This document shows, piece after piece, positions 56,617 to 64,000 of a stretch of 64,000 nt of DNA. A program made the translations under genes and the position numbers. Within the stretch, counting starts at the first letter, position 1. Every line of letters starts with the position of its first letter. The stretch is from Marinobacter szutsaonensis (lineage in GTDB: Bacteria > Pseudomonadota > Gammaproteobacteria > Pseudomonadales > Oleiphilaceae), in the NCBI RefSeq assembly GCF_039523335.1, contig NZ_BAAAFC010000001.1, positions 1,736,001 to 1,800,000 on the forward strand. Direction: 5' to 3'. The notes under the pieces were generated by a model. The model saw nothing but the letters and a program-made list of their open reading frames with translations, did no database searches and was not told the origin of the DNA.

Positions 56617-57408
56617 ATGGAAACCAAACTCCAGCTGCACGGTTTCAACAACCTGACCAAATCCCTGAGCTTCAACATCTACGACATCTGTTACGCGCAG
56701 ACCGAAGAGCAACGCGAAGCCTACATCGATTACATCGACGAGATGTACAACGCCGAGCGCCTGACCCAGATCCTGACCGACGTGGTCAAGATCATCGGCG
56801 CCAACATCCTCAACATCGCCCGGCAGGATTACGAGCCCCACGGGGCGTCCGTGACCATGCTCATCGCAGAGCATGAGCTGACCGATGGCGAAGCCAACAA
56901 TGAGGAATCCCCGGGGCCGCTGCCGGACACAATTGTTGCGCACCTGGACAAGAGCCATGTGACCGTGCACACCTATCCGGAGAGCCATCCGCACGATGGC
57001 GTCAGCACCTTCCGCGCGGACATCGACGTATCCACCTGTGGCCTGATCTCGCCCCTGAAGGTGCTTAACTACCTTATCCACAGCTTCGATTCCGACGTGG
57101 TCACCGTGGACTATCGCGTGCGCGGCTTCACCCGGGACGTGGATGGCACCAAGCACTACATCGATCATGACATCAACTCGATCCAGAACTACCTGACCGA
57201 GGATACCCAGAACGCGTATCAGATGATCGACGTCAACGTGTACCAGGAGAACCTCTTCCACACCAAGATGATGCTGAAGAACTTCAACCTGGATAACTAC
57301 GTGTTCGGCGTCAATGCCAGCGACCTGGATCCGGCCGAAGCCCAGTCCATCGAGGATCGGCTGCGGCGGGAAATGCTGGAAATCTTCTATTCCCGGAACG
57401 TGGAATAA
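56617..57408 (+). CDS. speD: S-adenosylmethionine decarboxylase proenzyme
   Basis: A 263-aa proenzyme of the E. coli type. The self-cleavage site is Lys112-Ser113 in [13 protein letters not shown], where Ser becomes the pyruvoyl group; downstream STCG and [10 protein letters not shown] are also conserved. The product is the aminopropyl donor for spermidine; no spermidine synthase lies beside it here. GGAGG precedes the ATG. A hairpin terminator follows. Confidence 0.95.
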   Translation: METKLQLHGFNNLTKSLSFNIYDICYAQTEEQREAYIDYIDEMYNAERLTQILTDVVKIIGANILNIARQDYEPHGASVTMLIAEHELTDGEANNEESPGPLPDTIVAHLDKSHVTVHTYPESHPHDGVSTFRADIDVSTCGLISPLKVLNYLIHSFDSDVVTVDYRVRGFTRDVDGTKHYIDHDINSIQNYLTEDTQNAYQMIDVNVYQENLFHTKMMLKNFNLDNYVFGVNASDLDPAEAQSIEDRLRREMLEIFYSRNVE

Positions 57409-57416
57409 TCCCTCCG

Positions 57417-57458
57417 GCGGCGGTCTTTCGGGATCGCCGCTGTTTCTTCAGTTTTTTT
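57417..57458 (+). terminator. Terminator after speD
   Basis: A GC-rich stem (GCGGCG...CGCCGC, imperfect, small loop) at 57417-57440 is followed by TGTTTCTTCAGTTTTTTT. The U-rich stretch starts about 10 bases after the stem, so efficiency is uncertain. Confidence 0.5.
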
Positions 57459-57542
57459 GATCTGCCCCGCCAGAATTCTGCGTTTTCATCTCTCCGGACT
57501 CCCGTGTCTAATACAGACATACCCGAACGCAAGGAGGACGAG

Positions 57543-58388
57543 ATGACGCTTCGCTCCGTTAAACAGATCATTCCCGCACTGGAAACCTCTGATGGTGCCG
57601 GTGTGCGTATCAAGCGCTCCCTGGGGCAACACCAGTCGGTCCGGCTGGACCCGTTCCTGATGCTGGATGAATTCGGCTCCGCCGAGGCCGCCGACTACAT
57701 TGCCGGCTTTCCGTCCCACCCGCACCGCGGCTTCGAGACGGTCACCTACATGATCGAGGGCCACATGCTCCACGAGGATCATCTGGGCAACCGGGGGGAT
57801 CTCCGCAACGGCGGTGTCCAGTGGATGACCGCAGGCAGGGGCATCATCCATTCGGAAATGCCCCAGCAGGAAGAGGGCGTGATGCGGGGTTTCCAGCTCT
57901 GGCTGAACCTGCCGGCGGCGGAAAAGATGACCGATGCCGGTTACCGAGACATCCAGCCTGAGGACATTCCCGAGATCTCCATGACGGGCGCTCGCATCAA
58001 ACTGATTGCTGGAGAGCTGACCCTGGACGGCACCCGCCATCAGGGTGCGGTCACCGGTGGCAGTACCCAGCCACTGTACGCCGACATCCACCTGGACTCA
58101 GAAGGACAAGTGACGCTTCCGGTAGCCGCGGACCACAACGCCATGCTGTATCTGTACGAAGGGGAAGCCCGCCTCGGCGATCAGGCCCTGCGGCGCAGCG
58201 CCGCCAACGTGCTTGGTGAGGGTGACCGGATTACCGTCACCGCCGGGGCCAGCGGTGCTCGCCTGCTGCTGATCGCCGGCAAGCCGATTGGTGAACCGAT
58301 CGTGCAGTATGGTCCGTTCGTGATGAACACCCGCGAGGAAATCGAGCAGGCACTTAGGGACTACCGGGACGGCCGCCTGACCGCCTGA
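57543..58388 (+). CDS. Pirin-family protein
   Basis: A 281-aa bicupin with the pirin metal site in place: His59, His61, His103 and Glu105 in SHPHRGFET and GIIHSEMP. Members include quercetinases and redox-sensing regulators; activity here is unknown. AAGGAGG lies 5 bases before the ATG at 57543, favoured over an ATG at 57504. It is convergent with prkB, with 4 bases between the stops. Confidence 0.9.
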   Translation: MTLRSVKQIIPALETSDGAGVRIKRSLGQHQSVRLDPFLMLDEFGSAEAADYIAGFPSHPHRGFETVTYMIEGHMLHEDHLGNRGDLRNGGVQWMTAGRGIIHSEMPQQEEGVMRGFQLWLNLPAAEKMTDAGYRDIQPEDIPEISMTGARIKLIAGELTLDGTRHQGAVTGGSTQPLYADIHLDSEGQVTLPVAADHNAMLYLYEGEARLGDQALRRSAANVLGEGDRITVTAGASGARLLLIAGKPIGEPIVQYGPFVMNTREEIEQALRDYRDGRLTA

Positions 58389-58392
58389 GGCT

Positions 58393-59259
58393 TCAGCCGT
58401 AGGTCCGTCGGCTCATCAGGCGCTGGACCATGGGCCGAAGCACCAGGTCCATGGCCAGCGCCATCTTCGGTCCCGGAACTACCAGGGTATCGTGGCGGGA
58501 GACGGTACTGCCGGCGATCAGTTGCAGCAGCTGGGTGAATTTCACTTCCGAAGGATCCCGGAAGCGGATCACTACCATGCTCTCGTCCTCGGTGGGCACA
58601 TCCCGGACCACGAATGGATTGGAGGTGTCTACCAATGGCACCCGCTGGAAGTTGATGTGGGTATGGGAGAACTGGGGCACGATATCGTGGACGTAGTCGT
58701 CCATGCGATTGATGATGGTCTGGACCACCGCCTCCTGGCTGTAGCCCCGTTTGTGGGTATCCCGGTGGATCTTCTGGATCCACTCCAGATTCACAATGGG
58801 AACCACCCCGATCAACAGGTCCACATACTGGGCGATGTTGTAGTTGTCGCTCACCACCCCGCCGTGTAACCCCTCGTAGAACAGCAGGTCGGTGTCAGCC
58901 GGCAGCGGCCCCCAGGGCGTAAACGTCCCGGCCTTGTGGCCGGCGGCAATCAGGCTGTGGTCTTCATCGTGGACATACCGGCGGAAACGGCCATTTCCGG
59001 TGTGGCCGTAGTCGTAGAACAGCGCCTCGAGCTTGTCGATGTGATTGGCGGCCAAGGCAAAGTGGTTGCGCTCACCGAACTGGCCCTTCGCTGCCAGCCG
59101 GGCCATCTGTTCCCGGTTGTAGCGGTGGAAGCTGTCACCACTGACCATGGCCGGGCGCAGCCCCTCACTGGCGAACATCCGGCTGAAGATCTGCCCGGTA
59201 GTCGTGGTGCCGGCACCGCTGGAGCCGGTCACGGCAATGATCGGATGGCGCTTGGACAT
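58393..59259 (-). CDS. prkB: Phosphoribulokinase (PrkB-like)
   Basis: A 288-aa P-loop kinase of the proteobacterial type: Walker-like GSSGAGTTTTGQ, SGDSFHRYNREQM, DTDLLFYEGLHGG, and later VQTIINRMDDYVHDIVPQF. It phosphorylates ribulose 5-phosphate or an uncertain related substrate. No RuBisCO is in the window. E. coli also has prkB close to crp-yhfA, so this is a conserved neighbourhood whose function is unclear. It follows the large PilZ protein gene by 19 bases on the same strand. Confidence 0.9.
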   Translation of the reverse strand: MSKRHPIIAVTGSSGAGTTTTGQIFSRMFASEGLRPAMVSGDSFHRYNREQMARLAAKGQFGERNHFALAANHIDKLEALFYDYGHTGNGRFRRYVHDEDHSLIAAGHKAGTFTPWGPLPADTDLLFYEGLHGGVVSDNYNIAQYVDLLIGVVPIVNLEWIQKIHRDTHKRGYSQEAVVQTIINRMDDYVHDIVPQFSHTHINFQRVPLVDTSNPFVVRDVPTEDESMVVIRFRDPSEVKFTQLLQLIAGSTVSRHDTLVVPGPKMALAMDLVLRPMVQRLMSRRTYG

Positions 59260-59278
59260 GGGCTCCGCCTGTTCCGGT

Positions 59279-62200
59279 TTACAGAAGGCTGTCGAGGGAA
59301 CGGGGCTTTTCCACCACGAATCCCTGGGCGTAATCCACGCCCAACTGCCTCAGCATATCCAGAACCTCGCGGGATTCAACCCGGGAGGCGATCACCTCCC
59401 GCTTCATATAGTGCGCCATCTCCACCATGGACCTCACCATGGCCCGGTCCGTCTCGCTGGTGGTGAGCTGGCTGGTGAAGGCACTGTCGATCTTGATCAG
59501 GTCCACCGGCAGGGAGCGCATGAAATTGAACGAACTGGGGCCACTGCCGAAATTGCCCAGGCAGAACCGGCAGCCCAGTTCCTTCATCTCGCGGATGAAC
59601 TCCGCCACCGCGTCGATATCATTGATGGCGGACGCCTCGGTGAGTTCAAACCAGATGCGCTCGATAGGTGCGTCCTTCTGGCTCAGCTTCTCGTAGATGA
59701 ATTCCAGCAGGGACTGGTCATTCAGACTGAAACCGGACAGGTTGATACACACACCGCCGAGGTGGCGGGGATCCGGCTGCCGCTCCCGCAGCCAGTCGAG
59801 CATCTGCCCGACCACCCAGCGATCAACCGCCTGCATGCGGTCATAACGCTCGGCCATGCGGACGAAATCCCGACCCGTGATCAGGGTGCCGGCGTCGTCA
59901 TACATGCTGATCAGGATCTCGTACTGGGGCGACATGGAGGTCCGCCCGTGCAGGGGAATGATCTTCTGGCACCGCAACAGCATGCGCTCCTCGTTCAGGT
60001 CTCCGAGACTGGCGACCTTGGCGGCGATCTGTTCCTGACGGGACTGATCATGCTCATCCGACACGTATTCCACCGCCTGGCCATGGCCCTGCTGTTTGGC
60101 CGCAGCCAGCGCCTGTTCCGACGCCCTCAGCCAGCGCTCGGCATTCACCAGGCCCGGCAGGGTCGGCACGATACCGGCACTGGCGGATAACCGGTAGCTG
60201 CGACCACTGAAACTGAATTCGGCGGCCTCGATCGCCTTGATCAGGTTACCGGCGGTTTCCCGGGCATCCTCTCCCGGCACCAGCATCGCAAACTCATTGC
60301 CGGCCAGGCGAGCCACCGGCATGCCGTCGCCCACATGGTTGCACAGAAGATCGGCCACCTGCTTCAGGGCATCGTCCCCGGCCTGGTAGCCGGCGGTATC
60401 GTTGAGAATCCGGAAGCGCCGGAGATCCAGCCGCACCAATGCCCGCTCGTCTTCCCGCCGGGCCAGTTGCTGGTCCAGCATGCGCTCGAATTCCCGCCGC
60501 CCCAGCAGGCCGGTCAGCTCGTCGTGGGTGGACGCCCAGGACAGCTGATCATAGACCTTGCGCACCATCCGATCGATGCTCTCATCCACCAGCGGGCGTT
60601 CGTACTGGTTATCCGGCACGATGATGCCCTTGCGCATCTGCCGTGCCAGCGCCTCCAGTTCCAGTTCCACCACCCGCATCCCCTGGTGGTTCACAAACAC
60701 GAACCGACTGAAGCCCCGGGCAACCCAGACCAGCCGGATGTACTGGGGCTTGTCAGGATTTTCCTGGTCCCGCAACCAGTCTCCGGTCCGCAGTTGCTGG
60801 GCACGGTTGATCCAGCGCTGGAGACTGCGCAGCTCGCGGTCTGAAAGTTCCCGCTGCTCTTCCTCGGCGGTGCGGACCGGCGGTACCTCGACCAGTTCCG
60901 GCTGCTGATCGGGGCGGCGCACCAGGAACTGCTTGAGCTCATTGCGAATCTGGGACGAGGGCATGTGGTTACTGGAAATCGACGCCAGGCCATCCTGGAT
61001 CACCCTGAGCAACTCCGGCAGATTGATGCTGCTGCCCGGATCGTCGGCAAAGGCCAGCAGCGAATCGATCACCGCCAGGTAATCCTGCCACAGCTGGCTG
61101 TCCGGACCCTGCCGGATCCAGGTCAGCGACAGCAAGTCCCGCCAGCCGCCGTCAAGCAGGCTCAAGACCGCCTTCGGTACCTTGCGGCCCGCCAAGCGCT
61201 GGTTGAGAACCTCGGCCACCGCCTTCTTGGATTCCGCCACTTTCTGGGCACCTTCGGCAGCGGCGGTGACCCGTTCGACGTTGCGACGGTAAACCAGGTT
61301 CTGACGGTCAATCAGGGTATCGAGCTCCCGGACGGTTTGCTCGAAGACTCCGGTGTCCTGCTCGAAATCGGTGTTGATCTTCCGGATCAGTTCATCCACC
61401 CGGCGCTGCACTACAGGATTAACCCGGCCACCTTTCACACCAAGCTGGGCCAGGCGGTTCATGACACCGCGCACCGGGCTGTCCTGATCATCGAAAAAGG
61501 CCGGATCACGCATGACCACCTTGAGCACCGGCACCTCCAGCTGTCGGAGCCGGCTCTGGGCATAGTCACTGAGCTTGGGGCTCTCCACCACACTGCGGAA
61601 GAAACGGTCGACCACATCCAGGGTTTCCTGCTGCTCCTCGTTCAACCGGTGGTCGCCGCTCTCGCGAACCCGCTCCACCACCCGTTGCTTCAGGGGAACC
61701 TCCTCCGCCACGGCTTCCCGGGCCTGTAGCTGGAGCTGCTGCAGCTCGCGCTGTAATTCACCCGCCGACAACGGCTGGGCATTGGGAGGGAACGGCATGG
61801 GTTCGGCGTCACCGCCCGCAAGCCGGCTCGCGGACAGGGTGGAGATCAGGTTACGAACCGTGGCGAAGGCAGTCTGGGCCGCCTGGGAATAGCCGCGGAA
61901 TTCCTGGCCGGCCCGCCCGGCGGAAGCCCCGCTCCGGCCGATTGACGCCTCCTGGATAGACTGTACCCGGGTGGTGTCCGCTTCGGGTGCCTCGGTACGC
62001 ACTTCCGGCGGTTTCGTTTTTTTGGGCTCCGGCTTGTTGACGGTCTTCTCGCTGAGATACTTGCTCAGGTCCAGGTCCGGCAACACACCGTGGCGGATGA
62101 GGATGTTATTCAGCTCCTCATACAGTGGACCAAGCTGTTGCAGCACCGTCTGCTCGAACACCTTGAGACTGACCTTCTCCACATCCCGGGACAGCTTCAG

Positions 62201-63034
62201 CTGGATGAGACCGGCATGGAAGGCCTCGCACACCAGTGCCGGCCCCAATGGATTGTGGTGGCCGGTGGCATTGGCGATACCCAGTTTGTCGAGGCGCAGC
62301 TTCAGTTGCAGAAGGTCACCACGGTACTGGGTGTCCGCCTTGGTTACCATCACCCGGATGGTCAGCCAGTCCTCGAATTCGCCCTTGTCAACGATGGAGA
62401 GTTCCGAGCCGGGAAAACCCTTGGGGGCCGGCTTCAAAGGCGATTCCAGATTTCTCGACATGTGGTGCCAGATCACCCGCTGCCGGGCCTGGATCTGACC
62501 GGAAGCATCCATGAATTCGTTCGCCAGCTGGTCATTGGCTGCTTTCTGGGCGGCCTGTTTCAGGCCTGCAACCATCTGTACGAAGCAGGCATCCATGAGC
62601 GGTTCGATGAACTGGGTCACCGCCCTGGCACACTGGTGCAGGACAAACTGGATGCGGTCATTGGGTGCATGGAGGGAGGAGCGTTCCTGATGCCGGGAGC
62701 CACCGCACTGGGAAATCATGGCGTCGAGCGCCTCGGGATTGGAGCGCGTAAAGTTCACCCCCATGGCACCGTCAATGCGGCGCACGATGCTGACGTGCAG
62801 CTCATGGGCACGCAGGCCATCGGCACTTCGGAAGCGCACGATCAGTTCCGGCTTTGCGCCACGGCCAAGGACCTGATCCAGCTTTCGGGAGGTGTCGCCG
62901 GAATAGCGAACGAACAGACCTTCGGCACAAAAGTCCGCAATCTGGCAAGGCCAGGATTCACCGGCGCCCAGATCGATCTGGGCAGCCAGCTTGATGGGTT
63001 GGCGGGGACTTCTACGACGTTCTCTTGAATCCAT
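59279..63034 (-). CDS. PilZ-DUF1631-degenerate GGDEF-EAL protein
   Basis: A 1251-aa cytoplasmic protein. Residues 1-110 form a PilZ domain with RERRRSPR for c-di-GMP contact (second motif, DFCAEG, is changed at the Ser). A long DUF1631-type helical region spans about 120-800. The GGDEF domain (about 840-990) has AGNEF instead of GGDEF and no RxxD site; the EAL domain (about 1000-1250) has EILIS for EAL and GNFGSG for the DDFGTG loop. Enzymatic activity is therefore unlikely; a c-di-GMP receptor or scaffold is more plausible. The ATG at 63034 follows AGG; the frame is open upstream to 63118 without motif content. Confidence 0.85.
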   Translation of the reverse strand: MDSRERRRSPRQPIKLAAQIDLGAGESWPCQIADFCAEGLFVRYSGDTSRKLDQVLGRGAKPELIVRFRSADGLRAHELHVSIVRRIDGAMGVNFTRSNPEALDAMISQCGGSRHQERSSLHAPNDRIQFVLHQCARAVTQFIEPLMDACFVQMVAGLKQAAQKAANDQLANEFMDASGQIQARQRVIWHHMSRNLESPLKPAPKGFPGSELSIVDKGEFEDWLTIRVMVTKADTQYRGDLLQLKLRLDKLGIANATGHHNPLGPALVCEAFHAGLIQLKLSRDVEKVSLKVFEQTVLQQLGPLYEELNNILIRHGVLPDLDLSKYLSEKTVNKPEPKKTKPPEVRTEAPEADTTRVQSIQEASIGRSGASAGRAGQEFRGYSQAAQTAFATVRNLISTLSASRLAGGDAEPMPFPPNAQPLSAGELQRELQQLQLQAREAVAEEVPLKQRVVERVRESGDHRLNEEQQETLDVVDRFFRSVVESPKLSDYAQSRLRQLEVPVLKVVMRDPAFFDDQDSPVRGVMNRLAQLGVKGGRVNPVVQRRVDELIRKINTDFEQDTGVFEQTVRELDTLIDRQNLVYRRNVERVTAAAEGAQKVAESKKAVAEVLNQRLAGRKVPKAVLSLLDGGWRDLLSLTWIRQGPDSQLWQDYLAVIDSLLAFADDPGSSINLPELLRVIQDGLASISSNHMPSSQIRNELKQFLVRRPDQQPELVEVPPVRTAEEEQRELSDRELRSLQRWINRAQQLRTGDWLRDQENPDKPQYIRLVWVARGFSRFVFVNHQGMRVVELELEALARQMRKGIIVPDNQYERPLVDESIDRMVRKVYDQLSWASTHDELTGLLGRREFERMLDQQLARREDERALVRLDLRRFRILNDTAGYQAGDDALKQVADLLCNHVGDGMPVARLAGNEFAMLVPGEDARETAGNLIKAIEAAEFSFSGRSYRLSASAGIVPTLPGLVNAERWLRASEQALAAAKQQGHGQAVEYVSDEHDQSRQEQIAAKVASLGDLNEERMLLRCQKIIPLHGRTSMSPQYEILISMYDDAGTLITGRDFVRMAERYDRMQAVDRWVVGQMLDWLRERQPDPRHLGGVCINLSGFSLNDQSLLEFIYEKLSQKDAPIERIWFELTEASAINDIDAVAEFIREMKELGCRFCLGNFGSGPSSFNFMRSLPVDLIKIDSAFTSQLTTSETDRAMVRSMVEMAHYMKREVIASRVESREVLDMLRQLGVDYAQGFVVEKPRSLDSLL

Positions 63035-63197
63035 GAACAACCTGATTTTTCGTACCACCAGCCGACCCTGGGGCAACCCGAGTCCGGTTTGGGTCCCTGA
63101 AACGGTGGATAACGCCACCGGCTACTATGGGCATTATGGCTGTAATATAGTGGCGGGGTCCCGAATGGAAACCAGCCCAAGTATAACACCCAGATCC

Positions 63198-64000
63198 ATG
63201 AAACAGCTTAGTCAGATCTATCTTCTTTTGCTACTGATAACCGGCCTGACCGGGTGTACGACCATTGGCTACTACACCCAGGCAATTACCGGTCACTTAG
63301 ACCTGATGACCCGTGCCGAACCGGTGCCGAAGGTTATCGGCAACGCAGAAACACCCGCCGATATCCGGGATAAACTGGCACTGGCGCTGGAGGCGAGGCA
63401 GTTTGCCCGTGAGCAACTGGCGCTGCCCGTGGGGGATGCCTTCCTGGAATACGTGCAACTGGAGCGCCCCTGGGTGGTGGTGAACCTGGTGGCGGTCCCG
63501 GAATTCTCCCTGGAACCGAACCGCTGGTGCTACCCGTTTGTCGGGTGCCAGGCCTACCGGGGCTACTTCAGCCTGGAGGATGCCAGAGAGGAGCAGGCAC
63601 GGTTCCGGGCGGACGGTTATGACACCTTCATCGGAGGTGTCACCGCCTACTCCACCCTGGGCTGGTTCGACGATCCCCTGCACAGCGGATTTACCCGCCT
63701 CAGTGAGGATCGCATGGTCGCCCTGATGTTCCACGAATTGGCCCACCGGGTGGTCTACATTGCCGAGGACACCACCTTCAACGAAAGCTTCGCCACCGCG
63801 GTGGAACTGGAGGGGCTCCGGCTGTGGCTGAGCCAGCGGGGCGAAGCCGACCGGTTCGACGAGGCGCTGGCGCGACTGCAACGCCGGAACCAGACCCTGG
63901 ATCTTGTCCGCGCCGCCACAGGCGGTCTGAAGGCGCTCTACCGGCAGTCGGATAGCCTGGCTGAGAACATCCTTCGGGCACGAAAGCAGAGAATCCTCAA
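63198..64000 (+). CDS. Zinc-dependent aminopeptidase-like lipoprotein (3' end outside window)
   Basis: An open frame with no stop before the window ends. The signal peptide MKQLSQIYLLLLLITGLTGC has a lipobox with Cys20. A zinc-metallopeptidase motif HELAH (residues 179-183) and downstream NESFATAVELEG (probable third ligand) are as in the COG4324 predicted aminopeptidases. An in-frame ATG at 63165 is possible but would prepend 11 residues before the signal peptide. It is divergent from the PilZ protein gene. Confidence 0.85.
   Translation, partial: MKQLSQIYLLLLLITGLTGCTTIGYYTQAITGHLDLMTRAEPVPKVIGNAETPADIRDKLALALEARQFAREQLALPVGDAFLEYVQLERPWVVVNLVAVPEFSLEPNRWCYPFVGCQAYRGYFSLEDAREEQARFRADGYDTFIGGVTAYSTLGWFDDPLHSGFTRLSEDRMVALMFHELAHRVVYIAEDTTFNESFATAVELEGLRLWLSQRGEADRFDEALARLQRRNQTLDLVRAATGGLKALYRQSDSLAENILRARKQRIL

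Overview
The window reads as an ordinary chromosomal stretch of a marine gammaproteobacterium, most likely Marinobacter or a close relative. This is an inference from gene content and order: lptD-surA-pdxA-rsmA-apaH; a Pseudomonas-type AmgK/MurU recycling pair divergent from lptD; rpe-gph-trpE-trpG-trpD-trpC; and a Vfr-like CRP beside an OsmC protein, speD and prkB. GC content is high, so most long antisense reading frames are artefacts. I see no prophage, insertion sequence, CRISPR array, tRNA or rRNA.

Layout. 1-10.2 kb: the end of a flavoprotein, a porin, a DUF2057 protein behind a possible structured RNA with terminator, a large beta-propeller-like lipoprotein, Dps, a DUF2061 membrane protein, a dihydrolipoyl dehydrogenase, a LysE exporter, DAHP synthase with an attenuator-like leader, a secretin-domain protein and a membrane J-protein. 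10.4-22.7 kb: an RND efflux pair, an AraC regulator, a PAS-GGDEF-EAL protein, DUF3301, a phosphate-binding/OmpA fusion, an aminotransferase, an inositol-phosphatase-family enzyme, two large palindromic elements and SlmA. 22.8-30.9 kb: a REP-like cluster, thiG/thiS, DUF423, then apaH, rsmA, pdxA, surA, lptD on the minus strand. 31-39.6 kb: amgK-murU-djlA-like, rpe-gph and trpEGDC with a Trp-rich leader peptide; two more palindromic elements flank trpC. 39.6-51.4 kb: DUF4202, a diguanylate cyclase, GST, alpha/beta hydrolase plus M14 peptidase, a glycine-betaine-type ABC transporter, a periplasmic binding lipoprotein, a MliC/META lipoprotein, a second GST and a fatty-acid-hydroxylase-family protein. 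51.5-64 kb: modABC, an epoxide-hydrolase-like enzyme, crp/vfr, osmC, speD, pirin, prkB, a 1251-aa PilZ/DUF1631/GGDEF/EAL protein and a partial zinc-peptidase lipoprotein.

The least explained signal is a family of four ~100-111 bp elements (near 21.8, 22.0, 38.5 and 39.5 kb). Each has a 53-56 nt core well conserved between copies, flanked by 21-29 bp arms that differ strongly between copies yet stay almost perfectly self-complementary within each copy. The core folds into two small hairpins, so the whole would be a three-way junction with covarying stems. Other points of interest are two amino-acid-linked leader/attenuator candidates (DAHP synthase and trpE), a hairpin-plus-terminator RNA candidate upstream of the DUF2057 gene, a hairpin hiding a ribosome binding site, and a leaky-terminator candidate inside the betaine transporter operon.

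All calls come from reading motifs and protein sequence by eye; no database search was run.
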